From NCBI GenBank assembly GCA_019448385.1, contig JAGTXO010000061.1:124001-188000 (forward strand): a stretch of DNA of 64,000 nt, in the 5' to 3' direction. Below the pieces are notes generated by a model. The model had not been told where the DNA came from. It saw nothing but the letters and a program-made list of their open reading frames with translations, and did not search any database. How positions within the stretch are numbered: the first letter of the stretch is position 1; the number at the start of each line of letters is the position of its first letter. The DNA is from Diacronema lutheri (Eukaryota > Haptophyta > Pavlovophyceae > Pavlovales > Pavlovaceae). A program made the position numbers and the translations under genes. Of this stretch, positions 46,789 to 58,000 are shown in pieces.

Positions 46789-49788
46789 ATGGCCGCCATC
46801 GACCTGCGCGCCTTCGACGCGGCGCTCGTCAACTGCGAGATCGTGAGCACGCGGCCGGTCAAGCCGAGCGAGCAGGCGCGCACGGTCGACAAGCTGAGCT
46901 ACGGGCCGTCGCGCCGCGCGCTCGCCTTCGTCTCGCCGCCCTGCGTCGTCGACTGGCCCGAGCTCACGGGCGACGGCAACTTTGGCACCATGTACGGGCC
47001 GACGGACGTCGACAAGGCGGCGTACACGGCCGGCGTGACCGACAAGGAGCTGCCGATTGAAGGCGCGCCGCTCGCGCAGATGGACGCCTACTTTGGCGCC
47101 CTGCGCGCCATCGACGATCAGCGCGTCGAGACGGTGCACGCGCGCCAGAAGGAGCTGCTCAACACGCGCGGCCTCTCGAAGGAGGAGGTGCGCGGCAAGC
47201 TCTCGCCCGCCGTCAAGCCCAAGTACGAGGACGACACGCTCGCGCACACGCGGCTGAACATGTCGACGCGCACGTTCACGTGGGCGGGCTCCGAGCGCGT
47301 CGTGCCGCTCGTCGACGCGCGGCGCGAACCGGTCGACGAGATCCGGCACGAGGACGTCTGCGCCATCGCCACGCAGCTCGACCGCGTCTACACGGGGCTC
47401 ACGGGCTCGATGTTTGGCACCAAGTGGAACGTGTGCGGGGTCATGCTCCTGAAGCGCGCCGAGCAGCGGCCGCAGCCCGGCTCGGACGCCTTCGCCTCGT
47501 ACGGCGTGCCCGCCTGGGCCGACACGTTCGACTCCACGGGGCTGTACGTGCCCGACGAGCGCGAGCGCGCGGCGGCGCTCGCGGCGGTGGCCGGTCTGCG
47601 CACGGCGCGCGCGCCGGCCGGGCCGGGCGGGCGCGAGCTCGCGCGCGCGCAGGGCTACCATCGCGCCGAGCGGGCTGCGAGCGCGGCGGCGGCGCGCGCG
47701 GCGATGGCCGAGGGCGGCCAGCAGTGCGCGCTCCACGGCGCGGTCGTCAAATCGGCGCTGCGCGGCGTGGGCAACCGGCTGCATCTTTGCGACGCGCCGG
47801 GCGGAACGGGCAAGACGTTCGTCGAGCGCGCCATTATCGCCGCCGTGCGCGCGGATGGGCACGCGGTCGTCGTGGGCGCGTCCTCGGGCGTCGCCGCCAC
47901 GCTGCTGCCCGACGGCCGCACCTTCCACTTGACCTTCAAGGTGCCCGGCGGTGCCGACTCCGACGGGCAAGCCGTTCAATGGCGTGCCGCGCTCCGAGCG
48001 CGGGCGCTCCCTGGCCGCCGCGGCGGCTGGTCGTGTGGGACGAGGCGCCGATGCAGACGCGGTGCCACCTCGACTCGCCTGATCGGTGTTTGCGCGACGT
48101 GACGGGCGTCGACGAGCGCTTCGGCGGCGAGACGCTGCTGCTCGCCGGCGACTTTCGCCAGTGCTTGCCGGTGGTGCGGCGCGGCTCGCGCGCGCAGATC
48201 GTGCGCTCCTGCCTCAAGTACTCGGCGCCGTGGCAGCACGATCGGCAGCACGCCTTGGTCGAGAACGTTCGCGCCTCGAGCGCGGCGCGCGACACGGGCG
48301 ACGCGCTCGGCGCGGGCGAGTGGGCGGAGCTGCTGCGCAGCCCCGGCGACGGCGCCGTTCCCGCGGCGGTGCCGGCGGCCGGGGCCATGCCCGGCGCATT
48401 CCCGCTCGATCCCGTGCAGCTGCCCGAGGCCGTCGGCGGCGTCCCCATCCGCGTGGGCTCGGCCTACCCGACGGAGCTCGTGACGACTTTGTCCACGGCG
48501 CGACGTGTTGGACCGACGACGGCTCGCTGTGCGACCGCGCGGTGCTCTGCGCCAAGCAGACGGACGTGGCGCGGATCAACTGGCTGGCGATCGGCCGCTT
48601 CCCGGGCGCGGCGGCGAGGTGCGCGTCGGCGGACGAGCTGGCGCGACGACGGGGCGGGCAAGCAGATTGCGCTGGCGTCGGTCGAATTCCTCGACTCGCT
48701 CGAGCACGCGCAGATGCCGCACCGCGTCCTCGACCTGAAGCCCGGGATGGTGGTGATGCTGCCGCGCAACCTCTCGCCCGGCGAGGGGCTGTGCGGCGGC
48801 ACGCGGCTGATCGTGCGCGGCATGCGCGCCGGCGGCCGGCTGCTCGAGTGCGCACGCCCCGGCGCGGCCGCCGGGCGCGACAGCACCGTGCTCGTCGCGC
48901 GTGTCGACCACCACTCGCCCGACGACGGCACGTTCGCGCTTGTGCGGATGCGCCGCCAGTTCCCGGTGCGGCCGGCGTAACGAGGCGCAGGGGCAAGCGC
49001 TCGGGTGCGCGGGCGTGTGGCTCGCCGAGCCGTGCTTCACGCACGGCCAGCTCCACGTGGCCGCTTCGCGCGTCGGGCACACGTCGCGCGTCCGCTTTGC
49101 GCTCGGCCCGGACCTCGTGACGCGCAGCGTCGTCTTCAAAGAGGTGCTCCGCGCGGTCAGCGGTGGCGAGGCGGCGGCGGCGGCGCTCGCCGCGGCCGCC
49201 GTCGCCGCCGCGCGCGAATGCGCGGCGGCGGCGCGCGGTGGCGGCGGGCGCGGACGGCGCGCGCGGCGCCGGCGGCGGGCGGCGCGCTGGCGGCGGGCGC
49301 GCCGCCGACGCGCGGTGCTGGCCAGCACCCGCCGGCGCGACGCCCGCCGCGCCGCTCGCGCCGACGCGCAGCCGTCGGGTGCTCGCCAGCACCGCGCGCC
49401 GCGCGACCGGCCCGCGTACCTGCGCGCCCTTCTAGGGCGCGCAGGGCGGCGCCAATGCGGCCGGCGCGCAGGGGCCTCACGCTGGCGCGCTGCCCGCCGC
49501 CGCGTGGGTCGCCGCTGCGCGCGTGCCGTCGGCGCTGCCGCCGCCCGGCGTCGCGCTCGCGCCGCAGCCGCAGCCGCCGCCGCCGCCGTCGCCGCCGCCT
49601 GCCGCCTGCCGGCAAGCTGGGCAAGTGCGCAGCGGCGGCGACGGCGGTGCGCGACCCGGCGAGCAGGCGGCGCGCCGCCGAGCCGGGGGCGGGCTCCGTG
49701 GGCGACGAGGCTCGCCCGCCACTCGCACTACTCGCGCGCCAAGTGCGCACAACGCGCCCCCCCCCCCCCCCACCCCACCCCCCGATGA
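46789..49788 (+). CDS. Pif1/Helitron-type helicase with N-terminal accessory domain, right copy (partly frame-broken)
   Basis: ATG at 46789 (MAAIDLRAFDAALVNCEIVS) opens 430 uninterrupted residues: the unrecognised N-terminal domain (TMYGPTDVDKAAYTAGVTDK, GLTGSMFGTKWNVCGVMLLK) and the first helicase motifs, DAPGGTGKTFVERA (Lys342) and ASSGVAATLLPDGRTFHLTF. Later motifs are present but in other frames: VVWDEAPM (about 48033), LLAGDFRQCLPVVRRGSRA, ENVRASS, DRAVLCAKQTDVARIN, LKPGMVVMLPRNLSPGEGLC and THGQLHVAASRVGHTSRVRF. At least three frame changes are shared with the left copy, so they predate the duplication or mark unrecognised tiny introns. The last part is Ala/Gly/Arg-rich. No HUH Rep domain is seen, so a Helitron origin is not established. 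Confidence 0.65.
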
Positions 49789-50687
49789 ATTTAATGCTCA
49801 TACCATGGCGTCGCGCCACGGCAGTACGCCCGTGGCCCCGGCGGCCAGCCTCGCGCCGCTACGCCGTGTCGTCGCGGCCGGCGCACACAGCGAACTGTGT
49901 TTCCGCGGCACATGCCCGGCTGCTCGCGCGCTGCAAGCTTGCCGAACTGCTCGCGCTGGAATGGCGCGTTGCGGGCGTGCCCGCGCACCGCGCGTGTGCC
50001 ATGCGCGTTCCGGGAGCGCCGCGCCGCGCGCCAAAGCGGCGCGCGGCGGACGTGCGGCCTCGGGCCGAAGAGGGGCCGGCGCGACCGGCCGCGAGGCGGG
50101 CGCAGACGCTCGGCGTGCCGGTCGATGCGTCGTCCAAATCCGCGTCGGGCGGATGCGCGCCTGGGCCGGCGCTGCGTGCAGTCGGCGGGGCCCGGCCACG
50201 CGCTCGGGCGTAACGTTCGCGCCTGTTCGGCCGAGGCGCACTCGCCGTCCCCTCGCGCCGGCAACGTGCGTGCGGGCCAGCACGCAGGCAGCGTACGATG
50301 CCACGGCAGCGGCGAGCGCGTCCCCGCCGGTGTGCCGCTCGGCGCCCCGTCACGCGCAACGTGCGCGCCGCCCGCTGCATGCGCACGCATACGCGCGCTG
50401 GCAGCGTGCGCAAAATTGCCCGGGCAAGATCGTCCCGCGCTCGCGCCGCCGACGCATCATTCCATGTGTCCGTTTCGGCATCTGCCACCATCCACCAGCC
50501 CTCGAAAGCCGGCTTGCGCGTGGGCGCCCGTCCGGTGCGAGAAGCGGCTCGCGTCCTCGCGCGGGGCGCCTCCGCGCCAGGCGCCCGGCGCGCGCTCGTC
50601 TTGCCGCGCCACCACGCTGATCTGCGCCCAACCCTCGCTCGCCAATTCCCCCGTCGTCCCTGCTGCGCAGCCCGCAACAGCGCGCGC
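49789..50687. other. Spacer between helicase and USP, right arm: no gene recognised
   Basis: Mirror of 18184-19082. Frames are long but Ala/Arg-biased on both strands. One plus-strand stretch (HARLLARCKLAELLALEWRV) looks more protein-like but has no start or partner exon. Confidence 0.4.
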
Positions 50688-52357
50688 ATGGCGCGTGCAC
50701 GGCGCGGCGCCTTGAGCAAGTTTTACGTCGTCGGTCGGCAGCCTGTGGAAGACGCGTTTGACGGCCCGATGTGGCCGGTGAGAGTGCCCGGCGTGCCGCG
50801 TGGTGAGCGCCTGCACGGCTTGCCGGGCTCGGCGCGCGCCCAGCCAGCCTCCCTCCATCCCGCCGCAAACCGTGCGTGCGCACCCCGCACACCCGGCGCT
50901 GCGCGGCGCGGCGCAGGCGCGAAAAACGAGGGCAGCGCGTGCTACACGACCGTCCTTATGCAATCGCTCTTCGCCCTGAACATGCTCCGTGCGATGCTTC
51001 GCTCCGCTTCGCGCCGTGCCAACAGCGTCGAGAGGGCGCGTTTTCGGGACTTTGGCACGCTGATCGAGGACACCAGGGCGCCGACACGGCTGTGTCTTGT
51101 GTCCGTCATCGACGTCATCTCGGGCCGTGGCGCGCGAAGGACGCCGCAGGATGCCGCTGAGTTCTTCCGGTTGCTGCTCGGCCGAGTGCCCGGGCTCGCT
51201 GCGGCCTTTGAAGCCGACACACGCGTCGGGCCAGTGCTCGAGCAGATCGCCGTGCCTTCAGAGGCCGGCGAGGGCATCGCCGTACTCGTCAGCGTCGGCG
51301 GCGATGCGGCGCGCGCGCTTGCACACGCTCTGGGGGGCGCCGCTGGGCCGCCGCGGGATCGCCACACGAACGCGGGCCACTCGGGCGTGCTCACGCCAGC
51401 CAGCATTGCTGTCGAGGCGCCGCGCACGACGCGCGGCAATGGCTCGCAGTGCAAGAACAACCGCGCGCTCGTGTGCGCGCCGCGGCTGCTGCTCGGCGGG
51501 CGCGACCACCTCCCCGTCGCCGGCGTGGTGCACGTGGGCGAGGGGCCGATGAGCGGGCACCTTGTCGCCATCGTGCTCCGCAACGAGGCTTGGTTTCCGT
51601 GCGACGACTACAACGTGCGGCGGCGCGCACGGTCGCTCGGTGCCGCGACCGGCGGTCGAGCGCAGCCGCGACCGCCCCGTCCTCCCGCGCGGCACGCGCG
51701 CGTGGCCTGAAAGCTCGCGCGCGCGCCTGCCGCACGCACGCGCGTTGCCCGCGCAGATCTACAACGTGCCTGAGTCCGACGCGCTGGCGTGGGCAAGTGG
51801 TGCGAGCATGCTCGTTCACAGCCGGCTCGACGTGGAGCCGTTGGACCCGGCGCTGGGCTCAGCGTCACCGCCGTCGGCCGCATCGCCTGCGTGGCCGAGC
51901 TCGGAGCCCGACGCGCCGACCTTGCCGGCAGCCTGGCCGCGGGTGCGGCAGATGGCAGCGGTGCCAACAGATGCGACGATCGGCATCGCGGAGACGGCTG
52001 CAGACATCTCTACGGCGGCGATCGGCCCAGCTGCGTGCGAGGCCCGCCAAGTTGTCTCCGTGACGCGCGCATTGCCAACAGCGGTGAGTGCGTCCTCGTC
52101 TCCGGCGGCCGCTGTGCCCCCCCCCCCCCCCCCCCCCCCCACACACACACACAACTCTCCCTACCTTCTTCCTCCTTTCGCACCTCGCACGCGCACGCCG
52201 TCCGCTGTCCGCTGTCCGCGGCCCAAATTGCCTTGCGGAAGCCGAGCAGGCAGAGCCCTGCTTGGATGGCTCCAGCGCGCATCTTGTGGATGGCGACGCT
52301 GTGGGCGAGCACGGACGCTCAAATGTGACCAGTGGCGCGCACGTGCACGTGCGCTAA
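50688..52357 (+). CDS. Ubiquitin-specific protease-like (C19) gene, right copy
   Basis: The model is join(50688-51614, 51757-52083, 52250-52357), 453 residues, with intron phases as in the left copy. Cys box KNEGSACYTTVLMQSLF, box QDAAEFFRLLLG, His box VHVGEGPMSGHLVAIVLR with EAWFPCDDYNV, and terminal strand ALAWASGASMLVHSRLDVEP after intron 1 (51615-51756). Intron 2 (52084-52249) has a GTGAGT donor, a C run, a (CA)n tract and a CT-rich acceptor. Differences from the left copy are conservative single residues (Asn to Ser in the Cys box, Leu to Phe before PCDD). This suggests that both copies stay under coding constraint. The role may be removal of ubiquitin to protect element proteins; that is inference. 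Confidence 0.72.
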
Positions 52358-53134
52358 CTGGACGTCGAGCGTGTGCGCCTTGTCCGCACTTGTGCACTCA
52401 CGTGCGTCTGCGGCGATCTGCCCGGCGTAGTAGTCCGCGCGCGCGGGAGCCGCGTCGGCAGTAGGAGCAGGATAACGTACTTGCGCCTAAGGAGGACGGC
52501 GAGAAGTGCGGCTTTTCGCTCGGGGTCTACCATGCCGCCGAGGTTGGCGCTGGCGCGCGTGAGGCAGTCGGAGCGCGCTGGGCCCGGGTTGAAGGCCTCA
52601 CCCCGGGGGACGGGAGGATTCAAGGCGCCGAGCCGCTGCGGGTGCGGCGGGAGGCCCCGGGCGGGTGTGCTAATGCGGCTCGATGGCCGCCTGCCGGGGG
52701 GGGGGGGGGGGAGGGGGGGGGGGGGGGGGGGGCGTTGGGCCGCCCGCGGAAACGGAGGTGAGCGTGTGGGAGCGGCGCGCGTCGGCGCGCGCGGCTGGCG
52801 TGCAGCACGGATAAGTCTTGTGTGGACTTCGCGGGGCGGATCCCGGTGCAGGGATTGCCGACGTAGGCCGCGAGCGCGAGCAGGGCGGGGATGAAGACGG
52901 ATGATGGGGTTGGGGCCAAGGCCGCCGCACCCGCAGCTATCACGGTGGCAGCGACCGCCACGGTCAGTGCGAGGCTCGCGTGGCCGCTGCGCGGGCAGCT
53001 CGCCCGCCAGGTCCAGGAGGGCCGGCCTGCGGCCTCAGTGCCCAGCGTTGGGCATGTCAGCGTCTGCGTCTGCGGGCCCGCCACTGCGATGGCGCATTGA
53101 GCCTGGCGCACCAAAACGCAATCGGTCCGCCGAT

Positions 53135-53166
<32 letters not shown>

Positions 53167-53708
53167 CGAGGCGTGCGCGGGGGCTTGGGGTGGGCTCCGG
53201 GTGCCGGCGCTGTGCCAGCGGCGGGCTTGGTTGACGCCGTCTCGCCGGGGCCCTTGCGCCTTGCGGCGCGAGCGTCGCGGAGGGGCGTCGGCTGCGCTGG
53301 CTCCGCGTCGGCGGTGGCGTGGGGCAGGCTCTTGTGGAGGGCGGAGCGCTCGCGCACGAGTCGGTTGCCAAGGCGGGCTGTCTGCGTGCCGTTGGGCTGC
53401 GCTTGGGCAGGTAGGACCTGCGGCCTCGGGGGCGGGCGGGTTTTCGTGTTGGGCCAGGCGGCAACGCGCACCGGCCGTGTTCGCGGCCGGCAGGCGGACG
53501 TCCGCAGCGGGGCGGAGAATGCGGGTGAAGCGCTTGCACGGGCGCGGTTCGCACCTGGCGGCCAGGCGATCACGAACCGTTGGGTCGCCCGGCTGTTTGG
53601 TGGAGCCGAGGGCAGCAAGGATAGCGAGCTTGGCCGCCTCATCGGTGACGAGCGGCACTGTTGCCCAGCTCTGTACCTCGAAGCCCTGGATGTGCAGGCG
53701 TCGGGGAA
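52354..53708 (-). pseudogene. Retroelement relic with NPGP motif and truncated EEP start, right copy
   Basis: Mirror of 15150-16504. The sequence RGEAFNPGPARSDCLTRASA and NLGGMVDPERKAALLAVLLR is kept, and the end again overlaps the USP stop by four bases. G runs on the plus strand (52685-52731, about 53138-53166) split the frame. Confidence 0.45.
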
Positions 53709-55069
53709 GTTCCCGGCAGCGTCGCCTGCGTCCGTCGAGAGGCGGACCGAAGTCGCGCCCGTGCCCCCGTTGGCGACACCGAGCTCTCGCTCGTTCACAC
53801 CGGCCCGCCGACGCGGGCGCGTGGTGCGCGCGCGTTGGGTGCGTGTCTGCCTCGAGCAGCGTGCCCAGTCGCAGTGTGGGCGCGTGTCCGTCTGCCTCAA
53901 AACGCCACGTGGAGGGGAAGGCGCGGGGCGGGCTCGCCGAGGAGGTGCCGCCGCTCGCTGCCACCCGGCGCGGGCTCGGGGCAGCCGTCTTCGGGTGCCG
54001 CGCTCTTCGCGCCATGCACGAACGTTCCGCCGCGCTCGCAGCGCGCGAGCGCACACACAGAGCGCGCGGCGACCCCGGTGGGGGCAGTGCGTCCCGGTGG
54101 CACTCGCGGGCGCGCGCCTGGCCTGGGCGCAGCTGGGCGCGTTGCCGCCCGCGCAGCGAGCCGCCCGCGCGCCTCGCCGCGCGCGCGCTTCGTCGCACGC
54201 GTGCGCCCTGCATGCACGCGCACAGCGCGCGGCGGCTCGGCGCAGTGCAAGGCAGAGCGTGCTGCAACGGTTGCGAGGGCGCGCACGCGCGGCGCGGCGC
54301 GCCCCTGTGTGGTCGCCTGCGCGCGGCGCGTGGTCCGGACGCAGCTCGGTGGCGTGATGCCGTTCGTGCAACACAGTGCGCGTGAGAGCCGCACGTGCAC
54401 ACCTGCAGTGCAACGCGGCATTGCGCGCGTTGCGTGGGCGGAGCGCGGCTGGATGTGCTTGAGGTCGCGCAGCATGCCGCGCGCCGCGCGCTGTGCGGCG
54501 CAGCGAGTCGGCCATGCCCCTGGTCCTCGTCTCCGGGGGGGGGGGGGGGGTGGTGGTGGCAACCATGATCCGCCAGCGCGTGGTGGGCGCCGTCCAACTC
54601 CCAGCCAGGATGCGCCCCGTTCTTCCCCGACACTCTCCGTCCAAACCCGCCGCCCAGCCTGCCGCCGCACCCGCCGCCAACGCCGCCGCGCACCCATCCG
54701 CCGAGCTCACCTCGCGCGCGCTCGCGCTCACGCTGCGCGACGAGGCTGCGCAGGCCGGCGCGCGGCCGTGCAGAGCAGCGCAGGCCGGCGCGCGGCCGCG
54801 CGCGCGCGCTCACGTTGCGGCCGCGCAGCGAGCTTTCGCCGCGTCGCAGCCCCTCCGAGCAGCCACGATGCACGCCCCCGGAGGACGTTGGCCGCGCTCG
54901 GAGGCCGCGCTCGGGCGCGCAAAGAGAGGCGGCGCGGGCAAACGAGTAGGCTCGGCGCGCTGGCGGGTCCTGGTTGTGGGAGAGCGGGGCATTCTCCAGG
55001 GCATCATGTAAATTCTCCCAAGTATCATCCGGGCCGCCATCCGGACACTGACGTGCCCACAGTCTGCAG
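53709..55069. other. Outer part of the right arm, no gene recognised
   Basis: Mirror of 13781-15140. It ends with the leader of the giant gene, which is nearly identical in both copies right up to the ATG. Confidence 0.4.
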
Positions 55070-58000
55070 ATGGAGGACTCCGTGAAGGACGCTTTGCCCG
55101 GCGGGCGGGGCGGCTCGGACAGTTTCTCGCTGGCCGTCAGCACCATTCTGTCGCCGGGAGATACCCACCCCCACGTGGTCCCATCCACTTGCCTCATCGC
55201 CCTGCTGCGTTACGCGGATTTCGGCACGAGCAGGGTTAGGGTGGGCGACACGGGGTGCTCGCAGCATGCGCTCAAGGTGGCGCTGCGCAACCTGCGCAAA
55301 GCATGCGCGGATGCGGACCGGTTTGGGCAGGTGCTCGTGGTCGTGCTACCGCTCTGCCTCCGCGCGTCCAGCGGCCTCGTGCACTGGACGGCGGCGTACC
55401 TGCTCCTCGCGCCGCCCGCGCAGCGCGGCGCGCCGCCCGGCGCCGCGCTCGCCCTGCTCGCCGATTCGCGCACCTTGGGCAACGGCGAATCGGCGTACGC
55501 CACGGCGGCCGGCGTGCTCATCAAGAAGCTTGCGCAGCGCATCGGCAGAACAGCGCCGCCCATCGATGCCTTCAAGGCGCCCCCGCAGAGTGGGGCCGCG
55601 TGTTGCTTCGCCGCGGCAACAGTCGCGGCCGAGGTCGTGGCGAGCGCATCGACGCTCTACGGCCGCCGCGCGAGTGTCCTTGTCGACATCAAGAAGGCTT
55701 TGGACGCGCGCCTCGCGCGCCTCACGACGGCCGCGTACGAGGAGACCCGCGCGCGCACGCTCCGCGCCGCCATCGGCGCTCTGCTCGGCGACCGCGCCAG
55801 GCGCTTCGGCCCGTTCACCCGCGAGGCCGCGCGGCTCGCCGAGGCCGCGCGGCTCGCCGAGGCGTGCGATGCCAGTGTCGGCGGATCCGCGCCCGACGGG
55901 CTGCTGCAGGCCGTCGAGGCGGCGCTGCGCGCGCCCGAAGACCGCATCGCACGCACGGCCGCGCTCGACGCGCTCACGGGCGCTGCAGGCCGCGCGCTGT
56001 CGACGGCGGCCAGGCCGCGCGGCGCGGCGGCGCCAAGGCCGCCGTCGCGAGCGCCACCGCCGCGTGCGCCGCAGCGGCGCGCCGCCTCGGCGTGGGGGCC
56101 CCGACCATTCAGCAGCCTCGGCGGGGGCGAGGGCGACGGGGACGATGGCGACGCCACCACCGCTGACGACGGGGAGGGCGCGGAGGACGGGGACGACGAC
56201 CCCGCGGGCGCGGCGGCTGCGGCGGTGGCGACGGGCACGGCGGCGACGAGCGCGGTGGCGGCGGGCGCGGCGCCAACCTCGCCGGCGGCGGCGGACGGCG
56301 GTGGCTCGGCGCCGCTCGAACGCCGCTGCGTCTACACTGCGCCTGATGAGGGCGACGCGGACGCGCGCGTGTACGACGCCAAGGACCCCGAGCAGCTAAA
56401 AGCGGGCAGGGCGCGGCTACGGGCGAACAGCGGGCGCGCGCCCGCCGTGGTCGACACGCTTTTCGCGCACGCGACGGGCACGATCGTCACGCGGCAGCGC
56501 ACGGAGGGCGTGACCGGCGCGGGCATGCACCACCTCGCCGCCCCGACGCAGGGCGCGGGGTACGGTACCGTCGTGCGGGCCGAGCTGGGCGAGCCCGGCT
56601 TCGCGGGGACGACATGGCACATGACGTCGGGCGTGGAGAACCAGCCGCGCGCGGTACGAGCGGCCGCGCGCGCGTACGCGCACGACGGCTGGGGCGGCGT
56701 GTACAATGCGCACGAGGACTTTGCCGCCTTCGAGGGCTTGCCGCGGCTCGCCGCGCCCGAATCGCTCGCGGCCATCGCCGGCGGGTCGGCGGACGCGGTG
56801 TTCTGCTGGCGGTCCGGCCGGTCCGTCATCGGCGAGGTGACGACGGTTCACTTCAATGGCGACCGCGCCGCCGCCGTCGACCACGCGCGGGCGCTGCGCG
56901 TCAGGCCCGATTGGCGCTCGCAGCCCAGGATCTACGAGGCGGCGTGCGGCGCGGAGGGCACGGTGCTGCTCGTGTGGGTCGTGCCCGACCGTCACAAGAA
57001 CCCGCGGCTGGACTGGGCGCCGATTCTCGTCGTGATCCACCTGCCCGCCGACCCCGACTGGCTCGCGCGCGCCACGCCGGCGATCGCGAAGGCGCGGCGC
57101 GAGGTCGAGGACGGACGCGCGCGCGCGGAGGCGCGCGGCGTGCCGCAGCACCTCGCCTACACGCTGAGCCCACGCTTCCGAGGCACCGCGCCGCGCGGAG
57201 CCGCGCGCGTGCCGCCGCGCCTCGGCGCGAGCGACGCGCGCGAGGCGCGCGCGCTCGCGGCGCTCGAGCCGGCGCTCATGTTCGCGCCGGCCTGGCGGCG
57301 CGCGGTGCGCGCGGCGAGCCGCGCCCCCGGCAGTGGCGCCGCGGCCGTCGAGCGCGCGCTCGCGCGCCTGCACAACGCGCTCGAGCCCGATGACGAGAGC
57401 GCGCCCGAGTCGACGCGCGTCGCGCCGCTCGCCGCCGCGCTCGAGCAGTCGGCGGGCTGGCCGGCGGGCACGGCGCGCATGGCGGCAAGCGTGACCAAGG
57501 GCCCCGGCGTCGGAGATGGCGCAGGTGGCGACGAAGTGACCAAAGTGGAGGAAACGGCGAAGACGAGCGGCGACGGCTGCACCGGCACGCCTCCTCTGCG
57601 CCCGGCCGCGCGCGCGGCCGGCGCGGCGGACGACGGAGGGGCGGCGGTCGTGGCGGGCGTCGAGGGCGAGCGCGACGCACTCGCCAAGACGGGTGCCGGC
57701 GGCTGCGACGACGACGCTCGCGAGCCGCTGTCGGCCGGCAAGCCCGGCGCACTCGCCGCCGCGGCGACCGTCGGGGGTCTCGGCGAGCTCGTCGGCAGCC
57801 TATGCGCGTGGCTGGCGCGCGGCGCGGCTGGCGGCGCCATCGCGGCCATCTCCCCCGGGACGGCCGCGCGCGGAGCAAACGGCACGCCGCAGCGCGCCGA
57901 GCCGCCGGCCGCCGGCGATCCCGTCGCTCCGCACGCGCGCGTCGCCGCTGCGGCGCCCTTGGCGGGCAGCGCGGCGGCGCCGTCGTCGGCCGCGCGCGAC

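Larger units (their letters stand above)
43355..55051. repeat. Right arm of the large inverted repeat
   Basis: Mirror copy of 13799-25289 in reverse orientation, with the same gene order. It lacks the MITE and the 238-bp insertion of the left arm. It carries an additional inverted foldback unit (45362-46204) and has shorter C/G runs at several places. Its inner end falls on a TATATA motif inside the ABCG fragment. Confidence 0.9.
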
